From Candidatus Omnitrophota bacterium (lineage in GTDB: Bacteria > Omnitrophota > Gorgyraeia > Duberdicusellales > 4484-171): a DNA stretch of 16,054 nt. This document shows positions 7,435 to 14,565 of this stretch, one piece after another. Location: positions 1 to 16,054 of the forward strand of contig JAUVUO010000008.1 in assembly GCA_030601015.1 (NCBI GenBank). The letters are read 5' to 3'. The stretch's first letter is position 1. Every line of letters begins with the position of its first letter. A program made the translations under genes and the position numbers. Below the pieces are notes generated by a model. That model was not told where the DNA came from. It saw only the letters and a list, made by a program, of their open reading frames with translations, and searched no databases.

Positions 7435-7539
7435 TCGAGTATTAAAAAATTTAATAGATTCCCGCATTCCAGGAATGACAAAGAAGGGGCGCAATACACA
7501 ATAATAATTATAAAATTATATTAATTTTAATATACTCGA
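7435..7539 (-). repeat. Imperfect inverted repeat after the last pseudopilin gene, possible terminator or stabiliser
   Basis: TCGAGTATTAAAA (7435-7447) and TTTTAATATACTCGA (7525-7539) pair except for a 2-base bulge. The second arm starts one base after the stop codon of the last pseudopilin gene, so the RNA could fold into a long stem at the operon end. It may act as a terminator or 3' stabiliser, or be the ends of another small element. No target duplication was found. The small palindrome CATTCC-A-GGAATG (7465-7477) lies inside. Confidence 0.4.
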
Positions 7540-7540
7540 T

Positions 7541-8149
7541 TTACCAGGAATGGCTTATTGGAGCAAAAAATAATGTTGACTGGCCGTTTATATCGGCAGA
7601 AGTAACTTCGGGATTAGTATGAGGATCTAATTGTTTTGATGGGTCTAAACGTATAGCTAGATTTTGAACCTCAACTCCTCCATCTCGCAAGACTAAGCCA
7701 AAAGGCTTAGTCCCATGTAAATTAACCCAACATCTACTTACATACTCCTCACCCCCGGGCCCGATATAATCATCAATAATGATTGTTTTTGAACTGTTAT
7801 AAAACCAATATACAACAACCCGGTCATCACTATAGTCAAAAGGTGTGTTGTTTGGTGTACCTATAGCCCCAACTCCGCTTCTGTCTTGCCTTATAACTAT
7901 TCCTTTCTTAAGCCCGGGTTGACTTACATCTATGCTTAATCCTGGATTGACGGCATCTCCGCTAGCCATAAGAACAGCTTTATGTATAGATTCTACTACA
8001 AAGTTAAACTCATTTAACACGTCACTCTTCTTATCCGATGAAACAAAAATTTCATGGCTGGCATAATACATAGACATAGCGCCCAAGACTATAACCCCCA
8101 TTAAAGTCATCGCTATTATAAGTTCAATTAAGCTAAGTGTTTTTTTCAT
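7541..8149 (-). CDS. Minor pseudopilin, GspJ/PilW-like, with non-canonical leader
   Basis: This 202-residue prepilin-like protein begins MKKTLSLIELIIAM: a short basic leader, then the type IV pilin hydrophobic helix (about residues 5-29) with the key Glu at mature position 5. The residue before the expected prepilin peptidase cut is Thr, not Gly. Its size, larger than a GspG or GspH, and its place last in the pseudopilin cluster suggest the GspJ role, a minor pseudopilin at the filament tip. The globular part after residue 35 is not recognisable beyond this. No Shine-Dalgarno sequence precedes the ATG, and a 68-bp gap separates it from the previous gene. The minor-pseudopilin class is well supported; the exact letter is inferred. 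Confidence 0.78.
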   Translation of the reverse strand: MKKTLSLIELIIAMTLMGVIVLGAMSMYYASHEIFVSSDKKSDVLNEFNFVVESIHKAVLMASGDAVNPGLSIDVSQPGLKKGIVIRQDRSGVGAIGTPNNTPFDYSDDRVVVYWFYNSSKTIIIDDYIGPGGEEYVSRCWVNLHGTKPFGLVLRDGGVEVQNLAIRLDPSKQLDPHTNPEVTSADINGQSTLFFAPISHSW

Positions 8150-8217
8150 TGAAGAATTATTTTATTGATTTTTACTTAATGATAAGATTCACAATATTAA
8201 AAAAAAATTTCCGTTTA

Positions 8218-8604
8218 TTACTCGTCAGGATAATTTAAAGTTATTTGTAATTCCCGGTAATCTCTTCCAGCTACTCTTCTAACCTGATAAAAATTATCAT
8301 CAGGAGCCGCGGCCCCATAAGCTATACCATCAATATTATAATTCGGTAAAGAATATTTAGTCCAAGCTGTATTAACCGCATAAAGAGGCCCGCTAACATC
8401 TCCCCAAGTATCTTGCCTTACCTTACTTTTTAAATCGTCAAAAATACTTCGCGCCACATAATTAAGAATTGACCGTTTGTTAGAATGTTTTATATACTCT
8501 CTTGCAACTAAAAAGGAAGAGAACATCCCTCCAAATACAATAGCCATAATAACTGAACTAACGATTACCTCAACTAAAGTAAAAAATTTTTTTATTTTAA
8601 TCAT
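8218..8604 (-). CDS. Minor pseudopilin, GspI/PilV-like, with Phe before the cleavage site
   Basis: This 128-residue prepilin-like protein begins MIKIKKFFTLVEVIVSSVIM, giving a Lys-rich leader, the FTLVE pilin core and a hydrophobic helix to about residue 30. The FTLVEVIVS style is typical of GspI/PilV-type minor pseudopilins. The residue before the cut is Phe, where Gly is expected, so either processing is unusual or the protein stays uncleaved. The tail (after about residue 40) is a short globular domain with no further family marks. It starts 15 bases after the stop of the preceding pseudopilin gene and lacks a clear ribosome binding site, suggesting coupled translation. The class assignment is good; the processing state is unknown. 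Confidence 0.75.
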   Translation of the reverse strand: MIKIKKFFTLVEVIVSSVIMAIVFGGMFSSFLVAREYIKHSNKRSILNYVARSIFDDLKSKVRQDTWGDVSGPLYAVNTAWTKYSLPNYNIDGIAYGAAAPDDNFYQVRRVAGRDYRELQITLNYPDE

Positions 8605-8619
8605 AGTAGAATAAATTTA

Positions 8620-9006
8620 TTAGAACGCGGTAATAACTTCATTTTGATCTATCTGCCAATTACTTGTCCCACCCCCATTTTGAGCTTTACCATCAAATGT
8701 ATTTCCAGTTGCATTTTCAACATTAAAATCCCAATTTGATAAACCTCCGACAGGTAAATCTAAATTTAATCTATTGTTACAATTAATATTATCTGAACAA
8801 TTTACATATCCGCCAACTTCTAACCGGTAAATTCTTTCCGCAGCTCGTATCAATTTTAACTGTGTTTGAGCTTCTCTATCTAAAATCTTTCTTTTTGCGT
8901 TAATATATGCAGGCAAGCCAAAACTAATAAGAAGGCCTACTACTACAACTACAATAATTGTTTCGATTAAACTAAAAGTCAATCTTGTTTTTCTATTTGT
9001 AAACAT
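8620..9006 (-). CDS. Pseudopilin, GspG/GspH-like, with Thr before the cleavage site
   Basis: This 128-residue prepilin-like protein has a longer basic leader, MFTNRKTRLT, then FSLIETIIVVVVVGLL, a hydrophobic helix with Glu at mature position 5. Thr occupies -1, where Gly is standard. After the helix, LKLIRAAERIYRLEVGGY (about residues 46-63) resembles the LITQAEKMYRAEMDIY stretch of the neighbouring major pseudopilin, so the two look like paralogs. Two cysteines (VNCSDNINC) could form a disulfide in the periplasm. The ribosome binding site AGGGAG lies 9 bases before the ATG but can be sequestered in a hairpin (9015-9049). It follows the major pseudopilin gene after a 150-bp spacer with attenuator-like structure. 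It is likely a minor filament subunit; the letter class is uncertain. Confidence 0.78.
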   Translation of the reverse strand: MFTNRKTRLTFSLIETIIVVVVVGLLISFGLPAYINAKRKILDREAQTQLKLIRAAERIYRLEVGGYVNCSDNINCNNRLNLDLPVGGLSNWDFNVENATGNTFDGKAQNGGGTSNWQIDQNEVITAF

Positions 9007-9014
9007 AAATAAAT

Positions 9015-9049
9015 ACTCCCTAATACAAATTGTTTAATTCATTAGGAGT
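9015..9049 (-). promoter_or_regulatory. Hairpin that would sequester the minor pseudopilin ribosome binding site
   Basis: In the transcript (minus strand) ACTCCTAAT (9041-9049) can pair with ATTAGGGAGT (9015-9024), leaving one bulged base and a 16-base loop. The second arm contains AGGGAG, the only Shine-Dalgarno candidate for the pseudopilin starting at 9006. Folding would limit its translation. This is visible directly in the sequence; its function is inferred. Confidence 0.45.
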
Positions 9050-9070
9050 GCTGTTCAATTTATTAAAAAT

Positions 9071-9127
9071 AGATACACCACCCCTACCTATATTCGGATA
9101 GAGACAGTGTATCTTATTCTTAGATAC
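9071..9127 (-). terminator. Two mutually exclusive stem-loops between major and minor pseudopilin genes
   Basis: In transcript order, GTATCT (9122-9127) can pair with AGATAC (9109-9114). Alternatively that same strand, as AGATACAC (9107-9114), can pair with GTGTATCT (9071-9078), which is followed by ATTTTTAATA. The second fold encloses a smaller CTAT/ATAG stem and resembles a weak terminator; the first fold would prevent it. This is attenuator or readthrough-control architecture, though the stems are short and AT-rich. Confidence 0.42.
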
Positions 9128-9156
9128 CTGATTATTTAAAAAATTTCTTAAAGCAA

Positions 9157-9552
9157 TTATGGAGTAAAACCATCTACCATTACCCCATCTTGATCAATAG
9201 TTATAGATTCTGTAGCGTTAGGCCCATCAACTCTTACCATAGTAAGAAGAAAAGCACTTGCTGACGATCCTGTAACATCATAAGTCCAATCCGTATCCGC
9301 ATCAATTTCTACCATTTCAATAAAATCGTTCAATCCAGACGCGGCCAATCCATCATTGGCAACATCAAGATAAATATCCATTTCAGCCCTATACATCTTT
9401 TCTGCCTGAGTTATCAAAGTTCCGTTATGTTTGGCTTTTGCCCCTTTGGTTTTCTCAACTACCTTAAGATACTGTGGAACGGCAAATGTAGCCAAAATAG
9501 CAACTACAATAACAACGATTAACAATTCAATCAAAGTAAACCCTTTTTTCAT
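9157..9552 (-). CDS. gspG: Major pseudopilin, GspG/PilE-like
   Basis: This 131-residue prepilin has the textbook leader MKKG followed by FTLIELLIVVIVVAILA, so a prepilin peptidase should cut after Gly4 and methylate Phe1. Glu5 is present, and Pro follows at about position 22 (AVPQY). The hydrophobic helix anchors the subunit in the inner membrane before assembly into the filament. A strong GGAGG ribosome binding site and its own promoter suggest it is the most abundant protein of the cluster. The globular part, LITQAEKMYRAEMDIYLD and on, resembles that of the next pseudopilin. The four genes after gspF in transcription order are all pilin-like. GspG is inferred from position and canonical leader; it could equally be a type IV pilin subunit. 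Confidence 0.87.
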   Translation of the reverse strand: MKKGFTLIELLIVVIVVAILATFAVPQYLKVVEKTKGAKAKHNGTLITQAEKMYRAEMDIYLDVANDGLAASGLNDFIEMVEIDADTDWTYDVTGSSASAFLLTMVRVDGPNATESITIDQDGVMVDGFTP

Positions 9553-9572
9553 TTACACACCTCCTAAGTTTT

Positions 9573-9612
9573 TGTCTAATTAATTTATATCATATTAGAC
9601 AGCCTATTTCAA
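9573..9612 (-). promoter_or_regulatory. Internal promoter of the major pseudopilin gene with inverted repeat
   Basis: On the minus strand TTGAAA (9607-9612), a 17-bp spacer and TATAAA (9584-9589) form a good sigma-70-type promoter about 30 bp upstream of the major pseudopilin start codon. TGTCTAAT (9573-9580) and ATTAGACA (9594-9601) are a perfect 8-bp inverted repeat with a 13-bp spacer, straddling the -10 box, where a repressor would block polymerase. Confidence 0.5.
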
Positions 9613-9654
9613 CTATTCAAACTTTCACTCCAAACACCCTAGTTTAATCAAAGG

Positions 9655-10881
9655 TTAGCCAATATCAGAAATCTTAAAAATAGGTAAAAATAAAGAAATT
9701 ACTATTCCACCTATAATAATCCCCATAAAAATAATCATCAAAGGTTCAAAAGCCGCAACAAGCCTTTCGACACTGGTTGTTAACTCTTTTCTATAATGTA
9801 CCGAAACTTTTTCGAAAACGCTGGGCATTGTCCCTGTTTCCTCTCCAATCTTAGACATTTCGGAAATTAAAAGCGGAAAAATACCTTGTTTAGAAAACTC
9901 TTCAGATAATGTATTACCATCTCTAACCCTTTGCTCAACAGCTAATATTTTATCTCTAAAAAAAGTACTGCCTACACATTGAGAAGTTACTTCTAAAGTA
10001 TAAACCAAGGGTAACCCTCCGTCCAAAAGAATATATATAGTTGAAGTTATGCGTTCCAAATAAATTAGATATAATAGATTTCCAAGTATTGGCAATCTAA
10101 TAGATATTTTATCCCAAACTTTTTTTGTTCCAGGTAAATTTTTCAAGTACATAAACAAAATACCAAAAAGTACAAAGATTAAGACTACCAATCCAAATTT
10201 TTCCTGCAAAACATTGCTAACGTTAAAAAGAAATTGTGTTAGAGGCGGCAGCTCTACGTCAAACTGAGTGAAAAGACTGCTGAATTGAGGAAATATAAAC
10301 TTTAAAAAAACAATAAGAGCTAAAAAGGCGGCAACAAGTAATATTGCTGGATAAATCATCGCGCTTTTTATTTTACGTTCAAATTCCATTTTCATTTCTA
10401 AATAACCGGCAAGTCTTTCTAACACAAACGGGAGATTCCCCGAAGTCTCACCTACTCTTACAATCCCCACCCAAAGAGGATTAAATATCTTAGGAAATTT
10501 TTCGATTGATTCTCCAAAAGACAATCCATTTTTTATTTCCTTAAAACAACTCTTTAATACCTTTTCCAAACCTAAACTGCCTGTTTGTATTGAAATTATT
10601 TCTAAACTTCTTAATAAAGTTACTCCACTTGAAAGAGTGGTGGAAAGATTTCGGGCAAAAAATGTCAAATCATTTAACTTAACAGAAGCTCTCTTTCTAT
10701 TTCTTTTACGAAAAATTTCCGAATTTGAAGATTTCGCTCCTTTTTTTAATTCTTTTACCTCAACAATAAAAAAATCTCTTGCCCTTAGCTTAGCCACAAT
10801 CTCAGTCTGTGAACCAGCCTCTTCCGAACCTTTTATTGTTTTTAAATTTTTTGTTTTTACAACATAATGAAATATCGGCAT
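9655..10881 (-). CDS. gspF: Inner-membrane platform protein GspF/PilC
   Basis: This 408-residue polytopic protein is the inner-membrane platform on which the ATPase acts to add or extract pilin subunits. The length matches the family. It shows the two homologous cytoplasmic T2SSF domains: one at about 68-196, beginning VKLNDLTFFARNLSTTLSSGV, and one at about 265-400, with LERITSTIYILLDGGLPL and SEMSKIGEETGTM. Hydrophobic segments lie near 176-197, 229-246 and 372-400. The repeat marks RVGETSGNLP (142-151) and KIGEETGTMP (344-353) are family-typical. It follows the gspE gene by 35 bases, with AAGGTAAGG upstream as a probable ribosome binding site. The identification is firm; whether it works for secretion or a pilus is not decided here. 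Confidence 0.95.
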   Translation of the reverse strand: MPIFHYVVKTKNLKTIKGSEEAGSQTEIVAKLRARDFFIVEVKELKKGAKSSNSEIFRKRNRKRASVKLNDLTFFARNLSTTLSSGVTLLRSLEIISIQTGSLGLEKVLKSCFKEIKNGLSFGESIEKFPKIFNPLWVGIVRVGETSGNLPFVLERLAGYLEMKMEFERKIKSAMIYPAILLVAAFLALIVFLKFIFPQFSSLFTQFDVELPPLTQFLFNVSNVLQEKFGLVVLIFVLFGILFMYLKNLPGTKKVWDKISIRLPILGNLLYLIYLERITSTIYILLDGGLPLVYTLEVTSQCVGSTFFRDKILAVEQRVRDGNTLSEEFSKQGIFPLLISEMSKIGEETGTMPSVFEKVSVHYRKELTTSVERLVAAFEPLMIIFMGIIIGGIVISLFLPIFKISDIG

Positions 10882-10916
10882 AGCTTTTACCTTACCTTTA
10901 AACTACTTTCATCCCA

Positions 10917-12626
10917 TTAATAATTTGCCGTAATAGCAAGTATTTCTTCAAGTGAAGTAATACCCTCTTCTACTCGTTTCAGTCCGCTTTGCAAAAGAGT
11001 CAAAGTTCCTTTTTTTTGAGCTAATTTCATAATCTCAGGAGTGCTGGCTCCCCTATTTATCAGCGCTCTCATTTCCTCATCTAAAAATATTATTTCTGAA
11101 ATTGACGATCTGCCTTTATATCCTATATAATTACATTTATCACAACCTTTAGCTTTATAAATCACAGGAGACGATAGGACAATTTTATCAGAAACATCTT
11201 CTTTTCTTAACTCATACGGTTCTTTGCAATGAGGACACAATTTTCGTAATAATCTTTGTGCCACAATTAACCTTAAAGCAGCTGTTACCAAATAACTCGG
11301 TATCCCTATATCAACAAGCCTATTAACCGTAGAGACAGCATCATTGGTATGAAGAGTAGCGAACACCAAATGCCCAGTCAAAGCTGCTCTTATAGTCATT
11401 TCCGCGGTTTCTAAATCTCTTATTTCGCCTACAAGGATAATATCCGGGTCCTGTCTTAAAAAACACCTTAAGGCATTAGAAAAAGTTAAACCAATCTCCG
11501 GCTTTACTTGTACCTGATTTAATCCGTCAATTCTGTACTCGACAGGATCTTCAATTGTAAGTATATTTTTTGTTGTGGATTTTGATTCATTCAAAGCAGC
11601 ATAAAGAGTTGTTGATTTACCACTGCCGGTAGGGCCTGCCAACAATATAAGGCCATAAGAGGAGCTAAGCCCTTTTCTTATAATTTCCAATTCCTCCCTT
11701 AAATAACCGAGTTTTGCTAAATCTAAGGGTATTCGCGTTTTATCTAATATTCTCAAAACTGCCTTTTCTCCATAAATTGTAGGCAAAGTAGAAACTCTCA
11801 AATCAATAACACGTTCTCCCATTTTAACCATAAATCCTCCATCCTGTGGAAGCCGTTTCTCAGCAATATCCATTTTAGATATTATTTTTATTCGTGAAAT
11901 AATAGGTAAATATAAAGACAGAGAGGGAGAAGGCATATCATAGAGTACACCATCTATCCTATACCTGACACTTAATTTCCCATAATGAGGTTCAATATGT
12001 ATATCCGAAACATTATCTTCTATTGCTTGGCCTATCATAAGGTCTACCAGCTTTACAACAGGGGCTTCTTCGGCCTGAGCTATCAATTTATCTAAACTTA
12101 GGTCTGTTTCTTCTGCAAACAATTCTTTAATATCACCCCCAGCCACTTCTCCCGCAACTTGCATAGCATCTCTAAAAATTTTGTCTTTACCGTAAAATTC
12201 TTCTATGGCTTTCAAAATATTATTTTTTGTAGCTACAACAGGGTTAATCTCACAACAAGTTATTTTTTTTAAATTATCCACTAAAATCAAATCTAAAGGA
12301 TCAAACATAACTACAGTTAACGAATTCAAACCTCTCGAAAGAGGCAAAACTACATTTCTAAGGGCAAAATTATGGGGAATAAGTTCTTCTAAATTCTGAT
12401 CAACCGCCGGCTTCAATTTCCCTGAACTCAAAGAAATATAAGGGATACAAAGCTGTTTACTTAAAGCTATAACAATCTGTTCTTGGTTAACATAAGCTAA
12501 TTTAACTAAAATTTCACCTAATTTGCCTCCTTCCTTTTCCTGCAATAAGATAGCTTCTTTAAGCTGGACTTCTGTGATGTTACCTTCGGAAACCAATATA
12601 TCTCCTAATCTTTTATGCCGTTTCAT
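10917..12626 (-). CDS. gspE: Assembly ATPase GspE/PilB with N-terminal MshEN domain
   Basis: This 569-residue cytoplasmic hexameric ATPase powers pseudopilus or pilus assembly. The N-terminus has two MshEN-type repeats: RLGDILVSEGNITEVQLKEA onward (residues 6-29) and KLGEILVKLAYVNQEQIVIA onward (35-58), five residues apart, as in c-di-GMP-binding MshE. The catalytic core shows SDIHIEP (207-213), Walker A GPTGSGKST (331-339), the Asp box TIEDPVEY (357-364), Walker B ILVGEIRD (397-404) and the His box TLHTND (424-429). Two cysteine pairs, CPHC (464-467) and CDKC (495-498), form the zinc site of GspE/PilB. All catalytic motifs are intact. AAAGGA lies 9 bases before the ATG. It is not a retraction ATPase (PilT), which lacks the N-terminal domain and the zinc site. 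Confidence 0.96.
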   Translation of the reverse strand: MKRHKRLGDILVSEGNITEVQLKEAILLQEKEGGKLGEILVKLAYVNQEQIVIALSKQLCIPYISLSSGKLKPAVDQNLEELIPHNFALRNVVLPLSRGLNSLTVVMFDPLDLILVDNLKKITCCEINPVVATKNNILKAIEEFYGKDKIFRDAMQVAGEVAGGDIKELFAEETDLSLDKLIAQAEEAPVVKLVDLMIGQAIEDNVSDIHIEPHYGKLSVRYRIDGVLYDMPSPSLSLYLPIISRIKIISKMDIAEKRLPQDGGFMVKMGERVIDLRVSTLPTIYGEKAVLRILDKTRIPLDLAKLGYLREELEIIRKGLSSSYGLILLAGPTGSGKSTTLYAALNESKSTTKNILTIEDPVEYRIDGLNQVQVKPEIGLTFSNALRCFLRQDPDIILVGEIRDLETAEMTIRAALTGHLVFATLHTNDAVSTVNRLVDIGIPSYLVTAALRLIVAQRLLRKLCPHCKEPYELRKEDVSDKIVLSSPVIYKAKGCDKCNYIGYKGRSSISEIIFLDEEMRALINRGASTPEIMKLAQKKGTLTLLQSGLKRVEEGITSLEEILAITANY

Positions 12627-12694
12627 TCTATTATTTCCTTTTCTAAATTAAAATAATTATTTTATTTCATGCTTACCCAAACATTAAATATATT

Positions 12695-14176
12695 TCACCT
12701 GAGAAACCGGCCTAAAGCCTTTTTAACCGCTTTTCTTTTGGAACGATTGACTTGTTCTCTTAAAACAGGTTTTTTTTGTCTACCAATTAAAAGTGTATTT
12801 TTATTAATAACTTTAGGTGTAACAAATACTAAAAGCTCTCTATCTCTATTTTGCGAGCCGGGTTTCTCTCTATAACGGAATAATCCTCCTAATAGAGGTA
12901 TATCTCCCAACATTGGAATTTTTCTTTTAGTTTCTCCTTCATACTTTCTTATAAGCCCGCTTATCAATAAAGTTTCTCCATCTTCCAACCTAACTATATT
13001 CTTTGTCGCCCTTTCTTCAATATTTTTTATATTTCCCTCTGTCATCCCTGTTATCCGCAAACCGCTATCTACCGAACCTTTATTAAACATTTCTATAAAC
13101 AAAGTAATCTCATTAGTAAGAGGATTTACATTCGGAGTCACCCTTAATTTTGTCCCTGTCTCTTCTCTTTCTACATCTTGAGTTATTCCGCCGCTTTCGT
13201 TCTCTGTTGTTGTAACACCTATCGCTTCATGAGCTGTTATATTAACTTCTGCCGTTTCATTAGAAAGAGTTAAAATTTTAGGCCGTGCTATAAACTTCGT
13301 ACTAGTTTCTTCTGTTAAAAATTGCATAATGGTTGTAAAACTCCTTAAATCTAAAATACCTAACATCGAAGATGAAACATTGGTCTCATCAGCTGAGGCA
13401 GAAGCAGTACCCTCTAGTTGAGATTCCGCATTTTTAAGGAGGCTTCTTCTGAAAGGAAAATAGGATGATCTTGCACCAGGGACATATTTCGCGTATAAGC
13501 CATTTTCAAATTTAAACCCCATTTTATCCAGCTTAGATTTTGAAACATCCAACATTTCCACAGAAATCATTACTGCTGGATTAGGAATATCTAATTTTCG
13601 CACTACATCATCAATAACTTTAAACTGAGACGGAACATCAATAACAATTAATGAATTCGTAGCGGAATCTTCTATAATCTTACCGACCTCACTAAGTACC
13701 CCTTCTACCGCACTTTTAAGCCCCCCCGACTCTGAGCCGGATGATCCCATTTTATCTTCTACTTCTTTTTGAAGCCTAGAACCTGAAACCCTTACATAAT
13801 TTAACCGATAAATTTTAGTCATTAATTCTATAGACGGCCTCCCCATTTCTTTAACTATAAAGGCTTTTGATTCAGGATAAAAAGCATAAGCTAAATTATT
13901 AGCTTCAAATATCAAATCCATAGCTTTCTTCAATGGAACTTTATCCATATATAAGGTTATTTCCCTGTCTCTAACAGCTTCTGTAGTTACAAAATTTAAC
14001 CCTGTCTGCTGCGAAAGCATCTTTAATACATCTACCATTTTTGCTTTCTCTAAATCCAGAGAAACAGTTTTTTGAGAAACAGCCATCATATCCGATCCAT
14101 CTATCGTTATCTGAGAAAAAATTTTATCAGTAGAGAAAATAACTAAGAGTACCAATATAAAAAAAACTTTTTTCAT
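12695..14176 (-). CDS. gspD: Outer-membrane secretin, GspD/PilQ family
   Basis: This 493-residue secretin forms the outer-membrane channel of the apparatus. It starts with a Sec signal peptide, MKKVFFILVLLVIF, likely cleaved near residue 22. A short N0/STN domain follows (about 38-110), then one N1-like repeat (about 116-198) with a Gly/Ser-rich insert, and the secretin core (about 205-456). The core carries VTPNVNPLTNEITLFI (346-361), RATKNIVRLEDGETLLISGL (389-408) and the hallmark PMLGDIPLLGGLF (421-433). It is shorter than typical GspD or PilQ, with few N-domains and no AMIN domain. It ends in an unusual basic tail (465-493, rich in Lys and Arg). The ATG overlaps the previous stop by ATGA, so translation is coupled. 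The family is certain. Confidence 0.95.
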   Translation of the reverse strand: MKKVFFILVLLVIFSTDKIFSQITIDGSDMMAVSQKTVSLDLEKAKMVDVLKMLSQQTGLNFVTTEAVRDREITLYMDKVPLKKAMDLIFEANNLAYAFYPESKAFIVKEMGRPSIELMTKIYRLNYVRVSGSRLQKEVEDKMGSSGSESGGLKSAVEGVLSEVGKIIEDSATNSLIVIDVPSQFKVIDDVVRKLDIPNPAVMISVEMLDVSKSKLDKMGFKFENGLYAKYVPGARSSYFPFRRSLLKNAESQLEGTASASADETNVSSSMLGILDLRSFTTIMQFLTEETSTKFIARPKILTLSNETAEVNITAHEAIGVTTTENESGGITQDVEREETGTKLRVTPNVNPLTNEITLFIEMFNKGSVDSGLRITGMTEGNIKNIEERATKNIVRLEDGETLLISGLIRKYEGETKRKIPMLGDIPLLGGLFRYREKPGSQNRDRELLVFVTPKVINKNTLLIGRQKKPVLREQVNRSKRKAVKKALGRFLR

Positions 14177-14565
14177 TTTTCCCCCGTTTTCTTAGTTTTC
14201 TTTTCATATACTTTATCCCCGTAAAGAAAAAATACTTTATTCCCTTCAATTCTCAAAACTTCTAAATTTATATTTTCTATTTTAAGGCCTGTATTAATTT
14301 TATAAATTTTATCACCAATATTATAAATTTCACCACCAATTATCGTTTGAGGCTTATCCGTTCCCCAAAGAATACCTTGGATATCAAATTCAGGTAATGT
14401 TAAATCCGGCATTTCAACTCCAGAATCAACTATAGTCTCTTTTCTTTCTTCTATAATCCGAACAGGAAAAAAATCTTCAAAAGGATCCCTTTTTTCACCA
14501 TCCTGAGGATAAACTATATTCGAAATCAATAATGTTAAAACTATTATCTTTAATATTTTAGTCAT
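14173..14565 (-). CDS. PilP / GspC-like periplasmic connector
   Basis: This small 130-residue protein begins with a signal peptide or membrane anchor (MTKILKIIVLTLLISNIV) and has no lipobox cysteine, unlike classical PilP lipoproteins. RDPF (26-29) followed by a Pro-rich linker and then LPEFDIQGILWG, PQTIIGGEIYNIGDKI and a final Val-Phe-Phe-Leu-Tyr-Gly strand match the PilP/GspC homology-region fold, which contacts the secretin N0 domain and the PilN/PilO-type proteins. It lies between a PilO-like gene and the secretin gene, exactly where pilP or gspC is expected, and overlaps both neighbours by ATGA. The identification rests on motif style plus position; the homology is short, so confidence is moderate to good. 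Confidence 0.75.
   Translation of the reverse strand: MTKILKIIVLTLLISNIVYPQDGEKRDPFEDFFPVRIIEERKETIVDSGVEMPDLTLPEFDIQGILWGTDKPQTIIGGEIYNIGDKIYKINTGLKIENINLEVLRIEGNKVFFLYGDKVYEKKTKKTGEK

Noticed and set aside
7297..7504. Open frames of 65-66 codons on both strands across the MITE-like element
   Set aside because: They arise from the inverted repeat and palindromes, have no ribosome binding site and overlap each other.
10637..10867. Plus-strand open frame inside gspF, and similar ones in gspE, gspD and the GspM-like gene
   Set aside because: They are antisense shadows of well-identified genes, without ribosome binding sites.
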